Part shown: in pieces, positions 6,640-16,243 of the stretch | Layout of the letters: each line of letters begins with the position of its first letter | How positions within the stretch are numbered: position 1 is the stretch's first letter | From: Streptococcus pseudopneumoniae | GTDB lineage: Bacteria; Bacillota; Bacilli; Lactobacillales; Streptococcaceae | Direction of reading: 5' to 3' | NCBI RefSeq assembly: GCF_001070715.1 | Contig: NZ_JVRR01000137.1 | Span: forward strand, 1-64,000 | DNA length: 64,000 nucleotides | The notes under the pieces: model-generated | Told to the model about the DNA's origin: nothing | Seen by the model: only the letters and a program-made list of their open reading frames with translations | The model's database searches: none | Position numbers and translations under genes: made by a program

Positions 6640-8516
6640 TGTACAGTGGAAAGAAATTCTTACTATTCTCACTGTTAGGTATCTTACTAGGCTATCTTTT
6701 TCATCGTTTGACGCTTTTGTATGATTCCTATACTGGAAATAGCTTAGATAAATGGACTCATCTTCTAATGGAAGGTCAAGATGAAGTTCTTCAGTCGCCA
6801 TGGAATGTTTCCTTTACTGGAAAATCAAGTGCTTTTTTTCTACTAGGCTTTGTGATGATGTTGCTGGTTTATCTCTATTTAGAGACTGGCAAAAAACAAT
6901 ACCGAGAAGGGGTAGAATACGGGAGCGCCCGTTTTGGAACTCTAAAAGAAAAGAAGCTCTTTTACGGTAAGGAATTTTCTCATGATACAATCTTAGCACA
7001 AGATGTTCGTTTGACATTATTAGATAAAAAACCACCCCAATATGATAGAAATAAGAATATTGCGGTGATTGGAGGTTCAGGAAGTGGGAAGACATTTCGC
7101 TTTGTGAAACCCAATCTGATTCAGATGAATAGTTCAAATATTGTCGTGGATCCTAAAGATCACTTGGCCGAGAAAACAGGTAAACTCTTTTTAGAACATG
7201 GTTACCAAGTAAAGGTGCTAGATTTAGTCAATATGAAGAACTCAGATGGCTTCAATCCTTTTCGCTATATAGAGACAGAAAATGATTTGAATCGCATGCT
7301 GACGGTTTATTTCAATAACACCAAAGGCTCTGGCTCTCGTAGTGATCCATTTTGGGATGAAGCTTCTATGACTTTGGTACGAGCTTTAGCCTCCTACTTG
7401 GTCGATTTCTATAACCCACCTAAAACAAGAGAACAGCTCATAGAAGAAAGTCGTTTAAGTCAAAAAGAATACCAGAACTTGTTGAAACGTCAAAAAAAAG
7501 AAGTGGAAGAGCGAAAAAAACGAGGGCGTTATCCAAGTTTTGCGGAAATCTCAAAACTCATTAAACACTTATCCAAGGGTGAAAACCAAGAAAAAAGTGT
7601 CTTAGAAATTCTATTTGAAAATTATGCTAAAAAGTATGGGACTGAAAATTTTACCATGCGAAATTGGGCAGATTTTCAAAATTATAAGGATAAGACTCTG
7701 GATTCTGTTGTTGCTGTAACCACTGCTAAATTTGCCCTCTTCAATATTCAAAGTGTTATGGATTTTACCAAAAGAGATACCCTTGATATGAAGACATGGG
7801 GCAAGGAAAAATCAATGGTGTACTTAGTTATCCCAGATAACGATAGTACCTTTCGCTTTCTTTCAGCCCTCTTTTTTTCAACCGTATTTCAAACCCTAAC
7901 AAGACAAGCAGATATTGATTTTAAGGGTCAATTACCTCTTCATGTGAGAGTTTACTTAGATGAGTTCGCAAATATCGGAGAAATCCCAGATTTTGCTGAA
8001 CAAACCTCAACAGTTCGCTCTCGGAACATGAGTCTCGTTCCCATTCTACAAAATATTGCCCAACTTCAAGGGCTCTATAAAGAAAAAGAAGCTTGGAAAA
8101 CCATTCTTGGGAACTGTGATAGTTTAGTCTACTTAGGTGGTAATGATGAAGATACCTTTAAATTTATGAGTGGGTTACTCGGTAAACAAACCATTGATGT
8201 TCGAAATACTAGTCGTTCCTTTGGCCAAACAGGTTCAGGATCCCTTTCTCATCAAAAGATTGCTCGTGATTTAATGACACCCGATGAAGTCGGAAATATG
8301 AAACGGCATGAATGTCTAGTTCGAATTGCTAATATGCCTGTCTTTAAAAGCAAAAAATACAATTCTATCAAGCATCCAAACTGGAAGTACCTAGCCAATC
8401 AAGAAACTGATGAACGGTGGTGGAACTATCAAATCAATCCTTTGAATCAAAGACAAGAAAACCATCTTGAAGGCCTTAGAATTCGTGATTTAACTTTTGA
8501 ATCTAGTTTAAAATAA
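6636..8516 (+). CDS. VirD4-like type IV coupling protein (outer ICE)
   Basis: This is a 626-residue TraG/VirD4 ATPase that connects the relaxosome to the secretion channel. Two N-terminal membrane segments (about residues 7-22 and 64-85) are followed by EYGSARFGT, the Walker A motif GGSGSGKTFRF near residue 146 and the Walker B-like VYLDEFANIGEIPDF near residue 438. FAEQTSTVRSRNMSLVPILQN and LGGNDEDTFKFMSGLLG are typical family segments. It overlaps the PcfB-like gene by 4 bp. The sequence is intact. Confidence 0.93.
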   Translation: MMYSGKKFLLFSLLGILLGYLFHRLTLLYDSYTGNSLDKWTHLLMEGQDEVLQSPWNVSFTGKSSAFFLLGFVMMLLVYLYLETGKKQYREGVEYGSARFGTLKEKKLFYGKEFSHDTILAQDVRLTLLDKKPPQYDRNKNIAVIGGSGSGKTFRFVKPNLIQMNSSNIVVDPKDHLAEKTGKLFLEHGYQVKVLDLVNMKNSDGFNPFRYIETENDLNRMLTVYFNNTKGSGSRSDPFWDEASMTLVRALASYLVDFYNPPKTREQLIEESRLSQKEYQNLLKRQKKEVEERKKRGRYPSFAEISKLIKHLSKGENQEKSVLEILFENYAKKYGTENFTMRNWADFQNYKDKTLDSVVAVTTAKFALFNIQSVMDFTKRDTLDMKTWGKEKSMVYLVIPDNDSTFRFLSALFFSTVFQTLTRQADIDFKGQLPLHVRVYLDEFANIGEIPDFAEQTSTVRSRNMSLVPILQNIAQLQGLYKEKEAWKTILGNCDSLVYLGGNDEDTFKFMSGLLGKQTIDVRNTSRSFGQTGSGSLSHQKIARDLMTPDEVGNMKRHECLVRIANMPVFKSKKYNSIKHPNWKYLANQETDERWWNYQINPLNQRQENHLEGLRIRDLTFESSLK

Positions 8517-8536
8517 AAATAGAAAAGAGGAAATAG

Positions 8537-8779
8537 ATGATTACGCATTTTAAAGGTTTTGTTTATGGAGTAGACGCAAGTGCCATGTTTGCACAAGCTA
8601 TGTCTTTGTTACAGAAGGGATTGATTGCCGTTGGTGCCTTTCTCGTTGTTGTGGGGATTGTCAACCTTGCAACCAACATCAAAGATGGTGGACCAGGTGT
8701 TCGGAATGCCATTCTGGAAATAGTCGGTGGTGTTATGGTAGGGGCTGCTGGAGCCTTTGTAACTCAAATTTCAATTTAG
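8537..8779 (+). CDS. Small two-helix membrane protein (VirB2/Maff2-like pilin candidate)
   Basis: The 80-residue protein has two hydrophobic segments (LIAVGAFLVVVGIVNLA and VGGVMVGAAGAFVTQ) joined by a polar loop NIKDGGPGVRNAI. That loop and layout recur in the Maff2-like protein of the second ICE (NDNPGAKSQGIK at 24001-24216). Proteins of this kind sit before virB6 in Gram-positive type IV systems and are taken to be VirB2-like pilin or channel subunits. The start has RBS AAAAGAGGAAA. Confidence 0.75.
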   Translation: MITHFKGFVYGVDASAMFAQAMSLLQKGLIAVGAFLVVVGIVNLATNIKDGGPGVRNAILEIVGGVMVGAAGAFVTQISI

Positions 8780-8795
8780 GAGGATAAACAATGAC

Positions 8796-9650
8796 ATGAA
8801 TCTTAGTTTAGTCTCACCCTTTGTTTACCTTGCATCTGAAAAAATATCAGCTGAAAATTTATTTGAAGGATTTAATGTAGATTTACAATCTACGGTAGAT
8901 CTGATTAAATCTCTATCTAGCTACAATCCAACAGTTTGGACTTATATGTCTAGTATTACTAAAAGTGTCATGCAGCCTCTTGGAGTTGCGATTTTATCAG
9001 TTGTTCTTATCTTAGAATTTTCGAAGATGGCAAAGAAAATTGCTAACTCAGGAGGTGCGATGACCTTTGAAGCATTAGCACCAATGTTGATTAGTTATAT
9101 TATGGTCGCAGTTGTAATTACCAACACTACCGTCATTGTAGAAGCTATCATCGGTATTGCGAGTCACGCCATTGAACAAGTGGCCTCGATTGTGGCTCAC
9201 GGTGGGGCAAAGTATGATACAATCTCTGGCTTAAAATGTTCAGGATTTATTGGCCGGATGATTGTGGGCTTTTTCGCCCTCCTCATTTGGATAGTTCGGA
9301 TAGTAAGTGCAGCCATGGTCAATCTTTTGGTATCTATTCGATTTATTCAACTCTACCTTATGATTCCATTTGCCCCTCTTACGATTCCAACATTTTTAAG
9401 TGATGAGTGGAAGTCTATTGGTATTGGCTATTTAAAAAATATTATGGTCTATGCGGTACAAGGGGTTCTTATTTTTCTGATTGTTTCTCTTGTTCCTTTG
9501 TTTGAATCTGCTGGGAAAATAGCTGTTTCAAATGGTGCAGGAGTCTTGCAATCACTTGCGATTATGTTTGGTAGTTTGATACAAGCTATCTTACTGATTA
9601 TTGCCCTCGTTGGTTCTCAACGTACGGCTCGCTCAATCTTAGGTATGTAA
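8796..9650 (+). CDS. VirB6/TrbL-like conjugation channel protein (outer ICE)
   Basis: The 284-residue polytopic membrane protein has about six hydrophobic segments, including PLGVAILSVVLILEF, LISYIMVAVVITNT and IGRMIVGFFALLIWIVRIV. These are typical of VirB6/TrbL proteins that form the inner-membrane channel. The ATG at 8796 is the start: an ATG at 8791 runs straight into a stop. It follows the pilin-like gene by 16 bp and shares design with 24229-25092 of the second ICE. Confidence 0.85.
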   Translation: MNLSLVSPFVYLASEKISAENLFEGFNVDLQSTVDLIKSLSSYNPTVWTYMSSITKSVMQPLGVAILSVVLILEFSKMAKKIANSGGAMTFEALAPMLISYIMVAVVITNTTVIVEAIIGIASHAIEQVASIVAHGGAKYDTISGLKCSGFIGRMIVGFFALLIWIVRIVSAAMVNLLVSIRFIQLYLMIPFAPLTIPTFLSDEWKSIGIGYLKNIMVYAVQGVLIFLIVSLVPLFESAGKIAVSNGAGVLQSLAIMFGSLIQAILLIIALVGSQRTARSILGM

Positions 9651-9657
9651 TTAGATA

Positions 9658-9690
9658 AAGGCTAGGAAGTGAATGCTTCTTAGCCTTTTT
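9658..9690 (+). terminator. Intra-operon hairpin with U-tract
   Basis: AAGGCTA at 9658-9664 pairs with TAGCCTT at 9681-9687, the inner GAAG and CTTC can also pair, and a T-run follows. It lies between virB6 and prgI, so full-length operon transcription must read through it. Confidence 0.65.
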
Positions 9691-9703
9691 AGAAAGGAAA
9701 GTC

Positions 9704-10063
9704 ATGAATACACGTGTCTTTAAAGACATCTCAAAATACCAACACAGGGCTTGGTTAGGCTTCACCACAAGACAAATCATCTTTGTCCTACCAGCCTTTA
9801 TTGTCACAATTATTGTCTTGGGTTTAAATCTCTTTTTCTGGCAATTTGGAGATTGGTTTGTTTACGGTTTTGTATTTGCTTTTACCATCCCCCTCATGCT
9901 TTTTGGAGTCTATAAACCCAATGATTTATATTTTGAACATTATTTGAAATACCGTCTTCATTTTGAACTAACGGTTCCCCTACGCACAATTATAGGAAAG
10001 AAAGGATCTGAACATGAAAAGAAAATCAAATACATTAAAGAAACAAAAAACTTCAATGACTAA
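9704..10063 (+). CDS. PrgI-family (VirB3-like) membrane protein
   Basis: The 119-residue protein begins with a short cytoplasmic stretch (FKDISKYQHRAWLGFTTRQ) and then two adjacent membrane segments (residues 26-44 and 50-68). This is the layout of PrgI/VirB3 proteins that dock the VirB4 ATPase to the membrane. RBS AGAAAGGAAAG precedes the start. It overlaps virB4 by 50 bp, an overlap also seen in the second ICE (25375-25773). Confidence 0.85.
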   Translation: MNTRVFKDISKYQHRAWLGFTTRQIIFVLPAFIVTIIVLGLNLFFWQFGDWFVYGFVFAFTIPLMLFGVYKPNDLYFEHYLKYRLHFELTVPLRTIIGKKGSEHEKKIKYIKETKNFND

Positions 10064-12350
10064 TAAAAAAGAAGAAGTGTTACCCTCAACGGCGAATACG
10101 CTTGCCTATCAAGCCTTGTATCAAAATGGTCTGATGCAGGTAAAAGAAGATTATTTCTCACAAAGCTACTTACTTGGGGATGTCAATTACCAGACCGTTG
10201 GTTTAGAAGATAAGGGCGCAATCATTGAGAAGTATTCTGATTTGATTAACTCTTTAGATGACCAAACCAACTTCCAATTGACCATCTTTAATAAAAGATT
10301 GAATTTAGAAAAGTTTAGACAAAGTGTTTTGTATGAGGAAAAAGAAGATGGATATGATACCTATCGTAAAGAATTGAATCGAATGATGAATCAGAATTTA
10401 GACAGTGGGGAAAATAATTTTTCAGCTGTGAAACTGATTAGCTTTGGTAGAAAGGATTCTAATCCTAAACAAGCCTATCGTTCCTTGTCTCAAATTGGAG
10501 AATATTTCAAGAGTGGTTTTTCAGAAATTGATGCTCGATTTGAATCCTTGGCTGGAGAAGACCGTGTCAACTTGTTGGCGGATATGCTTAGAGGAGAACA
10601 CCATCTTCCTTTTTCTTACCGTGATTTAACGAAATCTGGTCAGACAACTCGTCACTTCATAGCGCCTAATCTCTTGGATTTTAAAAACAAGAATTACCTA
10701 CAAATCAATGACCGATTATTGCAGATTGTCTATGTGAGAGACTACGGCATGGAATTAGGAGATCAGTTTATTCGAGACCTCATGCAAGGAGATTTGGAAT
10801 TGATTGTGAGCCTCCATGCTCAAAGTTCGACCAAGGCAGATGCCGTGAAGAAACTACGAACAAAGAAGACATTGATGGAATCCCAAAAGATTGGGGAACA
10901 ACGAAAACTAGCCCGTACAGGTATCTATTTGGAAAAAGTAGGTCATGTATTAGAAAGCAATATCGATGAAGCTGAGGAACTCTTAAAAACCATGACCGAG
11001 ACAGGAGATAAACTATTTCAAACGGTTTTCTTGATTGGGGTCTTTGGTCAGGATGAAGAAGAACTCAAACAAGCTCTAGATACGATTCAACAAGTGGCCG
11101 GCTCAAATGACCTAATGATTGATAAACTTCCATATATGCAAGAAGCAGCCTTTAATAGTTTGCTGCCATTTGGTTGTGATTTTTTAGAGGGCGTATCACG
11201 GAGTTTATTAACGTCCAATGTAGCAGTGAATTCTCCATGGACTTCAGTAGACTTACAAGACCGTAGTGGGAAATATTATGGTATCAATCAAATCTCAAGC
11301 AATATTATTACCATTGATCGCAGCCTATTAAATACACCATCTGGTCTGATTTTAGGGACATCTGGAGCTGGGAAAGGGATGGCAACCAAGCATGAGATTA
11401 TCACGACCAAAATCAAGGAATCTGGTGAAAATACTGAAATTATCATCGTGGATCCAGAAGCAGAGTACAGTGTTATTGGACGGGCTTTTGGTGGGGAAAT
11501 GATTGATATTGCGCCTGATTCCCAAACCTATCTCAATGTCCTTGACTTGTCTGAAGAAAATATGGATGAAGATCCTGTAAAGGTAAAATCAGAATTTCTT
11601 TTATCCTTTATCGGCAAGTTATTGGATAGAAAAATGGATGGGAGAGAAAAATCGATTATCGACCGAGTCACTAGACTCACCTATCAGTCATTTAAAGAGC
11701 CTTCTTTGGAAGAATGGGTTTTTGTCTTGAGCCAACAACCAGAAGAAGAAGCGCAGAATTTGGCACTTGATATGGAACTGTATGTCGAAGGTTCTCTTGA
11801 TATTTTTTCTCATAAGACCAATATTCAGACAGGATCCAATTTCTTGATTTATAACGTTAAGAAGTTAGGAGATGAGCTGAAACAAATCGCTCTTATGGTA
11901 GTGTTTGATCAGATATGGAATCGTGTCGTTCGGAACCAAAAATTAGGGAAGAAGACCTGGATTTATTTTGATGAAATGCAGCTTCTCTTATTAGATAAAT
12001 ATGCCAGTGATTTCTTCTTTAAATTGTGGAGTCGTGTCAGAAAATATGGAGCTAGTCCGACTGGGATAACTCAAAACGTCGAAACCTTATTGTTAGATCC
12101 AAATGGTAGACGGATTATTGCAAATAGTGAATTTATGATTCTCCTCAAGCAAGCAAAAAATGACCGAGAAGAATTGGTTCAACTCTTAGGCTTGTCAAAA
12201 GAACTCGAAAAATACCTTGTCAATCCAGAAAAAGGGGCAGGACTGATAAAAGCTGGTTCAGTTGTCGTACCCTTTAAAAATAAGATTCCTCAAGGTACTC
12301 AATTGTTTGATATCATGAGTACGGATCCTGATAAAATGGCTTCTAACTAA
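10014..12350 (+). CDS. VirB4-like conjugation ATPase (outer ICE)
   Basis: The 778-residue ATPase is thought to power assembly and DNA transfer by the type IV channel. The N-terminal half is the VirB4 accessory domain; the C-terminal half has the nucleotide site GTSGAGKGMATK near residue 447 and the Walker B motif WIYFDEMQLLLLDKY near residue 650. TGITQNVETLL near residue 685 is a family signature. The usual S/T after GK in Walker A is replaced by G, with no sign of other decay. The start at 10014 has AGAAAGGATCTG upstream, inside prgI. Confidence 0.9.
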   Translation: MKRKSNTLKKQKTSMTNKKEEVLPSTANTLAYQALYQNGLMQVKEDYFSQSYLLGDVNYQTVGLEDKGAIIEKYSDLINSLDDQTNFQLTIFNKRLNLEKFRQSVLYEEKEDGYDTYRKELNRMMNQNLDSGENNFSAVKLISFGRKDSNPKQAYRSLSQIGEYFKSGFSEIDARFESLAGEDRVNLLADMLRGEHHLPFSYRDLTKSGQTTRHFIAPNLLDFKNKNYLQINDRLLQIVYVRDYGMELGDQFIRDLMQGDLELIVSLHAQSSTKADAVKKLRTKKTLMESQKIGEQRKLARTGIYLEKVGHVLESNIDEAEELLKTMTETGDKLFQTVFLIGVFGQDEEELKQALDTIQQVAGSNDLMIDKLPYMQEAAFNSLLPFGCDFLEGVSRSLLTSNVAVNSPWTSVDLQDRSGKYYGINQISSNIITIDRSLLNTPSGLILGTSGAGKGMATKHEIITTKIKESGENTEIIIVDPEAEYSVIGRAFGGEMIDIAPDSQTYLNVLDLSEENMDEDPVKVKSEFLLSFIGKLLDRKMDGREKSIIDRVTRLTYQSFKEPSLEEWVFVLSQQPEEEAQNLALDMELYVEGSLDIFSHKTNIQTGSNFLIYNVKKLGDELKQIALMVVFDQIWNRVVRNQKLGKKTWIYFDEMQLLLLDKYASDFFFKLWSRVRKYGASPTGITQNVETLLLDPNGRRIIANSEFMILLKQAKNDREELVQLLGLSKELEKYLVNPEKGAGLIKAGSVVVPFKNKIPQGTQLFDIMSTDPDKMASN

Positions 12351-12361
12351 GGGGAAGGTAA

Positions 12362-14877
12362 ATGAAGGATAAAAGAGAAATCATACGTGCCCGAAAGGCA
12401 TTTAGAAGAAGCCTAAAAGATGAGAAGAAATTCTTGAAACAAGGAAAGAAGGAGGTGAAGAAACAGAAAAAAGATTCCGCTGTACTGGATGAAAAAGCAT
12501 GGAAAAAAGAGATAAAAGGAAAGCTAGAGGAGATGAGAGAAGCTTCAAAGGCTAGAGTAAAACAAGCAAATGAAGACTACAATCATATTCTTCAAAATAG
12601 TCCTCCATCTTTTTTGAATCTGAAAGAATTAAGAGACAGACGGTTGCCTCATGCTAGGAAACGAATGAAAATAGCCAAGAAGCAATTTAAGGAAGCAAAG
12701 GCACAGTCAAAAGAAGAAAGAAAAGAGAGTCGTAAAGAAAGAAAAACCAATCAAAAATTTCTCTACGGTCAGGAATCGAAACAAAAATCTAATTTTTTCT
12801 TTCAAGGGAAGAGTTTAGAAGAATTAAAAGCTAAGAAAGAAGTCAAGGCCGCCAAAGAAAATTTAAAATCTACTAAACAAGCCTATAAATCCAAAAAGGT
12901 TAGTAGGAAAGCCAAAACTTTCCTTTATGTCCTTGGACGTGAAGGTGGAGAGTTAGCTTCAGAAAATGAAGATTTAGAAGGCTATCGCACACTTCAAGAG
13001 ACCATTAGAAAAGGGAAACGCTACAGTCGGCTTTCTTATAATCTTGGAAAAGCTAGTGTCAAAACAGGACAAGCAACAGGTCGTTTTACCAAGAAAAGGC
13101 TGACCAACACAAAAGAGCGATACCATCATTTTAAGGATGGAAAGGGATGGAAACTAGCGAAAGATAATCCAAGTTCCTTTAAAAATCGGTATCGAAAATT
13201 AAAGAAACAAGGTCTTACAAGTGTCCGAAATATCTATCAAAAACTAAAAGCAGCCTTTTCCTTCTTTACATTTGCGGCTGGGAATCCTGCAACCTGGATA
13301 GTTGGAGGAATAGTCTTTCTTCTTTTACTTATGATGAGCTTCTTTTTAGGATTTTCATCTGCTAGTTTGATTCAACAAGATGAATTTGAATTAACAAAAG
13401 CTTATACCCACCTAACTTGGGAAGACGCAGAACATACTCGTACAAATGACAAAGGAATTACCTATTACACAAAAGTTGATGATGTGATGGGGTATATGAA
13501 CTTTAAATTCCATGACTATGAGTTAAACAAACCAGTTCACTTATTTAGTTCCGAAACTTACAAGGATTATCTGTCTACTTTGTGGCATGATTTAAACGAT
13601 GGGGATGATTTGAAATCCATGCAAGACCTTTATGAAACTCCTAAGTATAAACTATCGAAAGACGATCAAGAGGAAATGAAGGAACTAAAAGAAGAAGGTG
13701 TCTATGCTTCCATGCAGGAATTGGACAATCCGTTTGAGGGACAAAGCAACGAAGATAGTTTAACCATGACTTATCGTTATGGATACTATGATTTAGACGG
13801 AAAACCTACTCTTCAGGAGTACATTCTTTTAGAAGCGAAGGCTCACCAAACGATTGTCGCACCAATGGATGGGATCGTATCACTAGATGGTGACAATATA
13901 ATTCTCACTAATGGAAAAGGAGAGAATGAGAGTCGATTGACCTTGTATTCTATTCATAATGGCCGTGCGATTGAGGGTACAAGAGTCCTAACGGGTGATA
14001 TTATTGGTGAAACATCAGACGATACAGGTTTGAAAGTTTCCTATCAAAAGTATAAGAACAAGAAAGAAAAATTGGTGTATGTCAATCCGCAATTTTATTT
14101 TCCCAAAGTCATTCAACTTCAGACAACTATCTTACCTGCCATTGGTCAGTTTGGTGGGGATGAGTTTGAACGAGCAAAACATATTTATGAGTTTTTGAAA
14201 TCTCAAGGAGCAAGTCCCCAAGCTATTGCGGCTATTTTAGGAAATTGGTCGGTAGAGTCTTCTATCAATCCTAAACGAGCTGAGGGAGATTATTTATCTC
14301 CTCCAGTTGGCGCTACCGATTCCTCATGGGATGATGAAAACTGGTTAGCGATAGGAGGGCCAGCCATTTATGGTGGTGCTTATCCTAATATCCTTCATAG
14401 AGGTCTAGGTTTAGGGCAATGGACAGATACCGCAGATGGGTCAACACGTCATACAGCCTTGTTAAATTATGCACGCACCCAAAATAAGAAATGGTATGAT
14501 TTAGACCTACAACTTGATTTTATGCTTCATGGGGTGTTGCGGCTCGTATGAATCAATTAGGCTTGAAATTAAAAGGAAGCAATGGAGAGAAGATTCCAAT
14601 CATTAATACCATGGGAAATGGTCAGGACTGGGTTGCGACAGCTTCAAGTCTTGGAGGGGAAACGGGCTCTACACCAAGAGCAGGTGCCATTGTTTCTTTT
14701 GTGGGAGGTACACATGGCACACCAGCCATCTACGGTCATGTGGCTTTTGTCGAGAAAGTATATGATGACGGTTCTTTCCTTGTGTCTGAAACCAACTATG
14801 GTGGCAACCCTAACTATACCTTTAGAAAAATCTCTCAAGCAGATAGCGCCATCAGTTTTGCTTATACTACGAAATAG
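12362..14877 (+). pseudogene. VirB1-like lysozyme/CHAP peptidoglycan hydrolase, broken by an internal deletion
   Basis: The first frame (12362-14551) encodes 729 residues: a long basic coiled-coil region (about 1-290), one membrane segment near residues 308-330 (TWIVGGIVFLLLLMMSFFLG), an extracellular linker and a phage-tail-lysozyme-like domain (AIAAILGNWSVESSINPKR). It then leaves frame at about 14530 and stops. The other frame reads WGVAARMNQLGLKLKG and runs to 14877 with CHAP sequence (GHVAFVEK, SFLVSETNYGG). In intact CHAP domains the WGVAARM-type sequence directly follows the catalytic QC pair. Here that cysteine and perhaps 80-90 residues before it are missing, so both frame and catalytic residue are lost. 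It would normally open the cell wall for the transfer channel. Confidence 0.8.
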
Positions 14878-14889
14878 AAGAGTTTACAC

Positions 14890-14918
14890 TTGAAATTTTA
14901 ACCATTTTCAGGTAGAAT
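14890..14918 (+). promoter_or_regulatory. Predicted sigma-A promoter
   Basis: TTGAAA at 14890-14895 and TAGAAT at 14913-14918 are separated by 17 bp, close to the ideal. It would drive the repeat-containing leader and the gene at 15115. Confidence 0.65.
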
Positions 14919-14950
14919 AAATAGTGTAGATGAGTAGTCGGCTCATGGTC

Positions 14951-15058
14951 AATCTGATAGTAATCTTGGACATAAGGGCCAAGCGGTGGCGGACACCAGA
15001 ACGAAATCCGATAGCAATCTTGGACGTAAGGGCCAAGCGGTGGCAGACACCAGAATAA
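14951..15058 (+). repeat. Two tandem 54-bp repeats with internal hairpins
   Basis: Copies at 14951-15004 and 15005-15058 differ at only a few positions. Each contains CTTGG and CCAAG arms able to form a small hairpin. The pair is flanked by AGTCGG (14936-14941) and CCGACT (15060-15065), which can pair across the repeats. The whole array lies in the transcribed leader between the promoter and the hairpin at 15071. Confidence 0.85.
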
Positions 15059-15070
15059 ACCGACTGACTA

Positions 15071-15103
15071 GGTGGCTTACAGACTCTGTAAACCACCTTT
15101 TTT
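15071..15103 (+). terminator. Leader terminator/attenuator
   Basis: GGTGG at 15071-15075 pairs with CCACC at 15093-15097, TTACAG with CTGTAA extends the stem, and a run of T follows. It ends 11 bp before the ATG at 15115, so it can attenuate that gene. Confidence 0.75.
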
Positions 15104-15114
15104 GTGAGGAAAAT

Positions 15115-15681
15115 ATGGCAAATTCTAGAGATTATCGTAATCCAAATTACACCGAAAAAATAAAACTTCAGCGTTTTTTTACTCAGTTACAAATCGCGGC
15201 TTCTTTTTTTAAAGAACACTTCGTTGGCAAAATCATGTATTATGAAACAGAAATAGAAAGTGTTGAACTTCATTTTTCACCTACTAATTTCATGCACCTA
15301 TGTGGTGTTGATTACCGAAAAGGTGCAGGCAGTTTCTTTGACGATTGTTTAAATAGGCATGTCATAATTGATGAGTTGAAAATAAAAAAAGATGGAACCA
15401 CGATGCAAAAGTTACAAGTTTTAGGATCCATTGAGGAGTTATTGGGAAAGCATGTTCATCTAACTGGTTCAGGACGTTATTTGTATTTGGAGTTTGATTA
15501 TGCTCTACGTACAAGAAAACAGATACTAGCATTAACATTGAAAGAAACATCTAGGAAAATTGTTCCTCAATCTTTATTAGATTTGAAGAGAAAGACAGTA
15601 TTTCCAAAAGGTCAAAAAGTAATTTCAATTTACTCAAAACATTTACAAACATCGGAACTTTTTTATTATTTAAAAGATTAG
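15115..15681 (+). CDS. Possible PBECR4-type nuclease-fold protein
   Basis: The 188-residue cytoplasmic protein begins MANSRDYRNPNYTEKIKLQ. The ATG at 15115 is chosen because GTGAGGA precedes it; an open frame extends upstream only through the repeats and the attenuator. The pattern HFSPTNFMHLCGVDYRKGAGSFFDDCL followed by KDGTTMQKLQVL is like the PBECR4 domain (phage-Barnase-EndoU-ColicinE5/D-RelE-like nuclease family) seen on mobile elements. It has its own promoter and structured leader. The enzymatic role is inferred from pattern only. Confidence 0.55.
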   Translation: MANSRDYRNPNYTEKIKLQRFFTQLQIAASFFKEHFVGKIMYYETEIESVELHFSPTNFMHLCGVDYRKGAGSFFDDCLNRHVIIDELKIKKDGTTMQKLQVLGSIEELLGKHVHLTGSGRYLYLEFDYALRTRKQILALTLKETSRKIVPQSLLDLKRKTVFPKGQKVISIYSKHLQTSELFYYLKD

Positions 15682-15726
15682 TTTACATATCTTTTGTTGT
15701 ATAAAATATATTTTTATCATTTTCAG

Positions 15727-15758
15727 GAGAACGCAGTTTTGGCTCGTTCTCTTTTTTT
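15727..15758 (+). terminator. Rho-independent terminator
   Basis: GAGAACG at 15727-15733 pairs with CGTTCTC at 15745-15751 and is followed by seven T. It ends the transcript of the gene at 15115. Confidence 0.8.
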
Positions 15759-15832
15759 GTTGTGATACTTCTTTCAAGAAATATTTGGTAGGATTGGAGT
15801 GAAAAAAGATTAACTAGGAAAGAAGGAAGTAT

Positions 15833-16243
15833 ATGAAAACCATTTATCAACGTGATTCGGATCAGGATGGACTGACTGATGTTCAAGAATTGGCGCTAGG
15901 TACCAATCCTCTTAGCGCAGATTCTGATGGTGATGGTCGTTCAGATTTAGTAGAAGTAGAAGAAGGAACCAATCCCTTAGAGAAGGATTTAGAAGACATA
16001 GACCAAACAAGTATCACTGAATCGTCATCAGTATTTATGGAAATGAAACAAAAGATTTCAGATATGATGGAGAGTCACTACAAGGAATTTATACAGGCTC
16101 TGATTAGTATTGAAACAGGGATTGAAAACCAACAAGACCTAGAAGACTTATATACTTACTACATGAGAACGGATGCCGTTTCTCTTTTATCTAGTGATTT
16201 AGAAACCAATCCTCAAGAGGTTGAAATGGAGATAGAGTTGTAG
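15833..16243 (+). CDS. Protein with thrombospondin type 3-like calcium motifs
   Basis: The 136-residue acidic protein has two calcium-binding repeats at its start, DSDQDGLTDVQE and DSDGDGRSDLVE (residues 8-41). The C-terminal part (YKEFIQALISIETGIENQQD) matches in style the N-terminal part of the SSB-like protein of the second ICE at 43291 (EDFAKALISFEKGINDKNA). No signal peptide is visible, so it acts inside the cell unless the conjugation system exports it. RBS GAAAGAAGG precedes the start. A weak hairpin (GGGGAATC with GATTCTCC, 16243-16262) follows it, before the next gene. Confidence 0.65.
   Translation: MKTIYQRDSDQDGLTDVQELALGTNPLSADSDGDGRSDLVEVEEGTNPLEKDLEDIDQTSITESSSVFMEMKQKISDMMESHYKEFIQALISIETGIENQQDLEDLYTYYMRTDAVSLLSSDLETNPQEVEMEIEL

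Noticed and set aside
14951-15058. Direct repeats considered as a CRISPR array
   Set aside because: There are only two copies in direct tandem without spacers, and no cas genes are present.
14986-15114. N-terminal extension of the protein at 15115 through the repeats
   Set aside because: It would read through the repeat array and the attenuator hairpin without a ribosome binding site; the ATG at 15115 has one.
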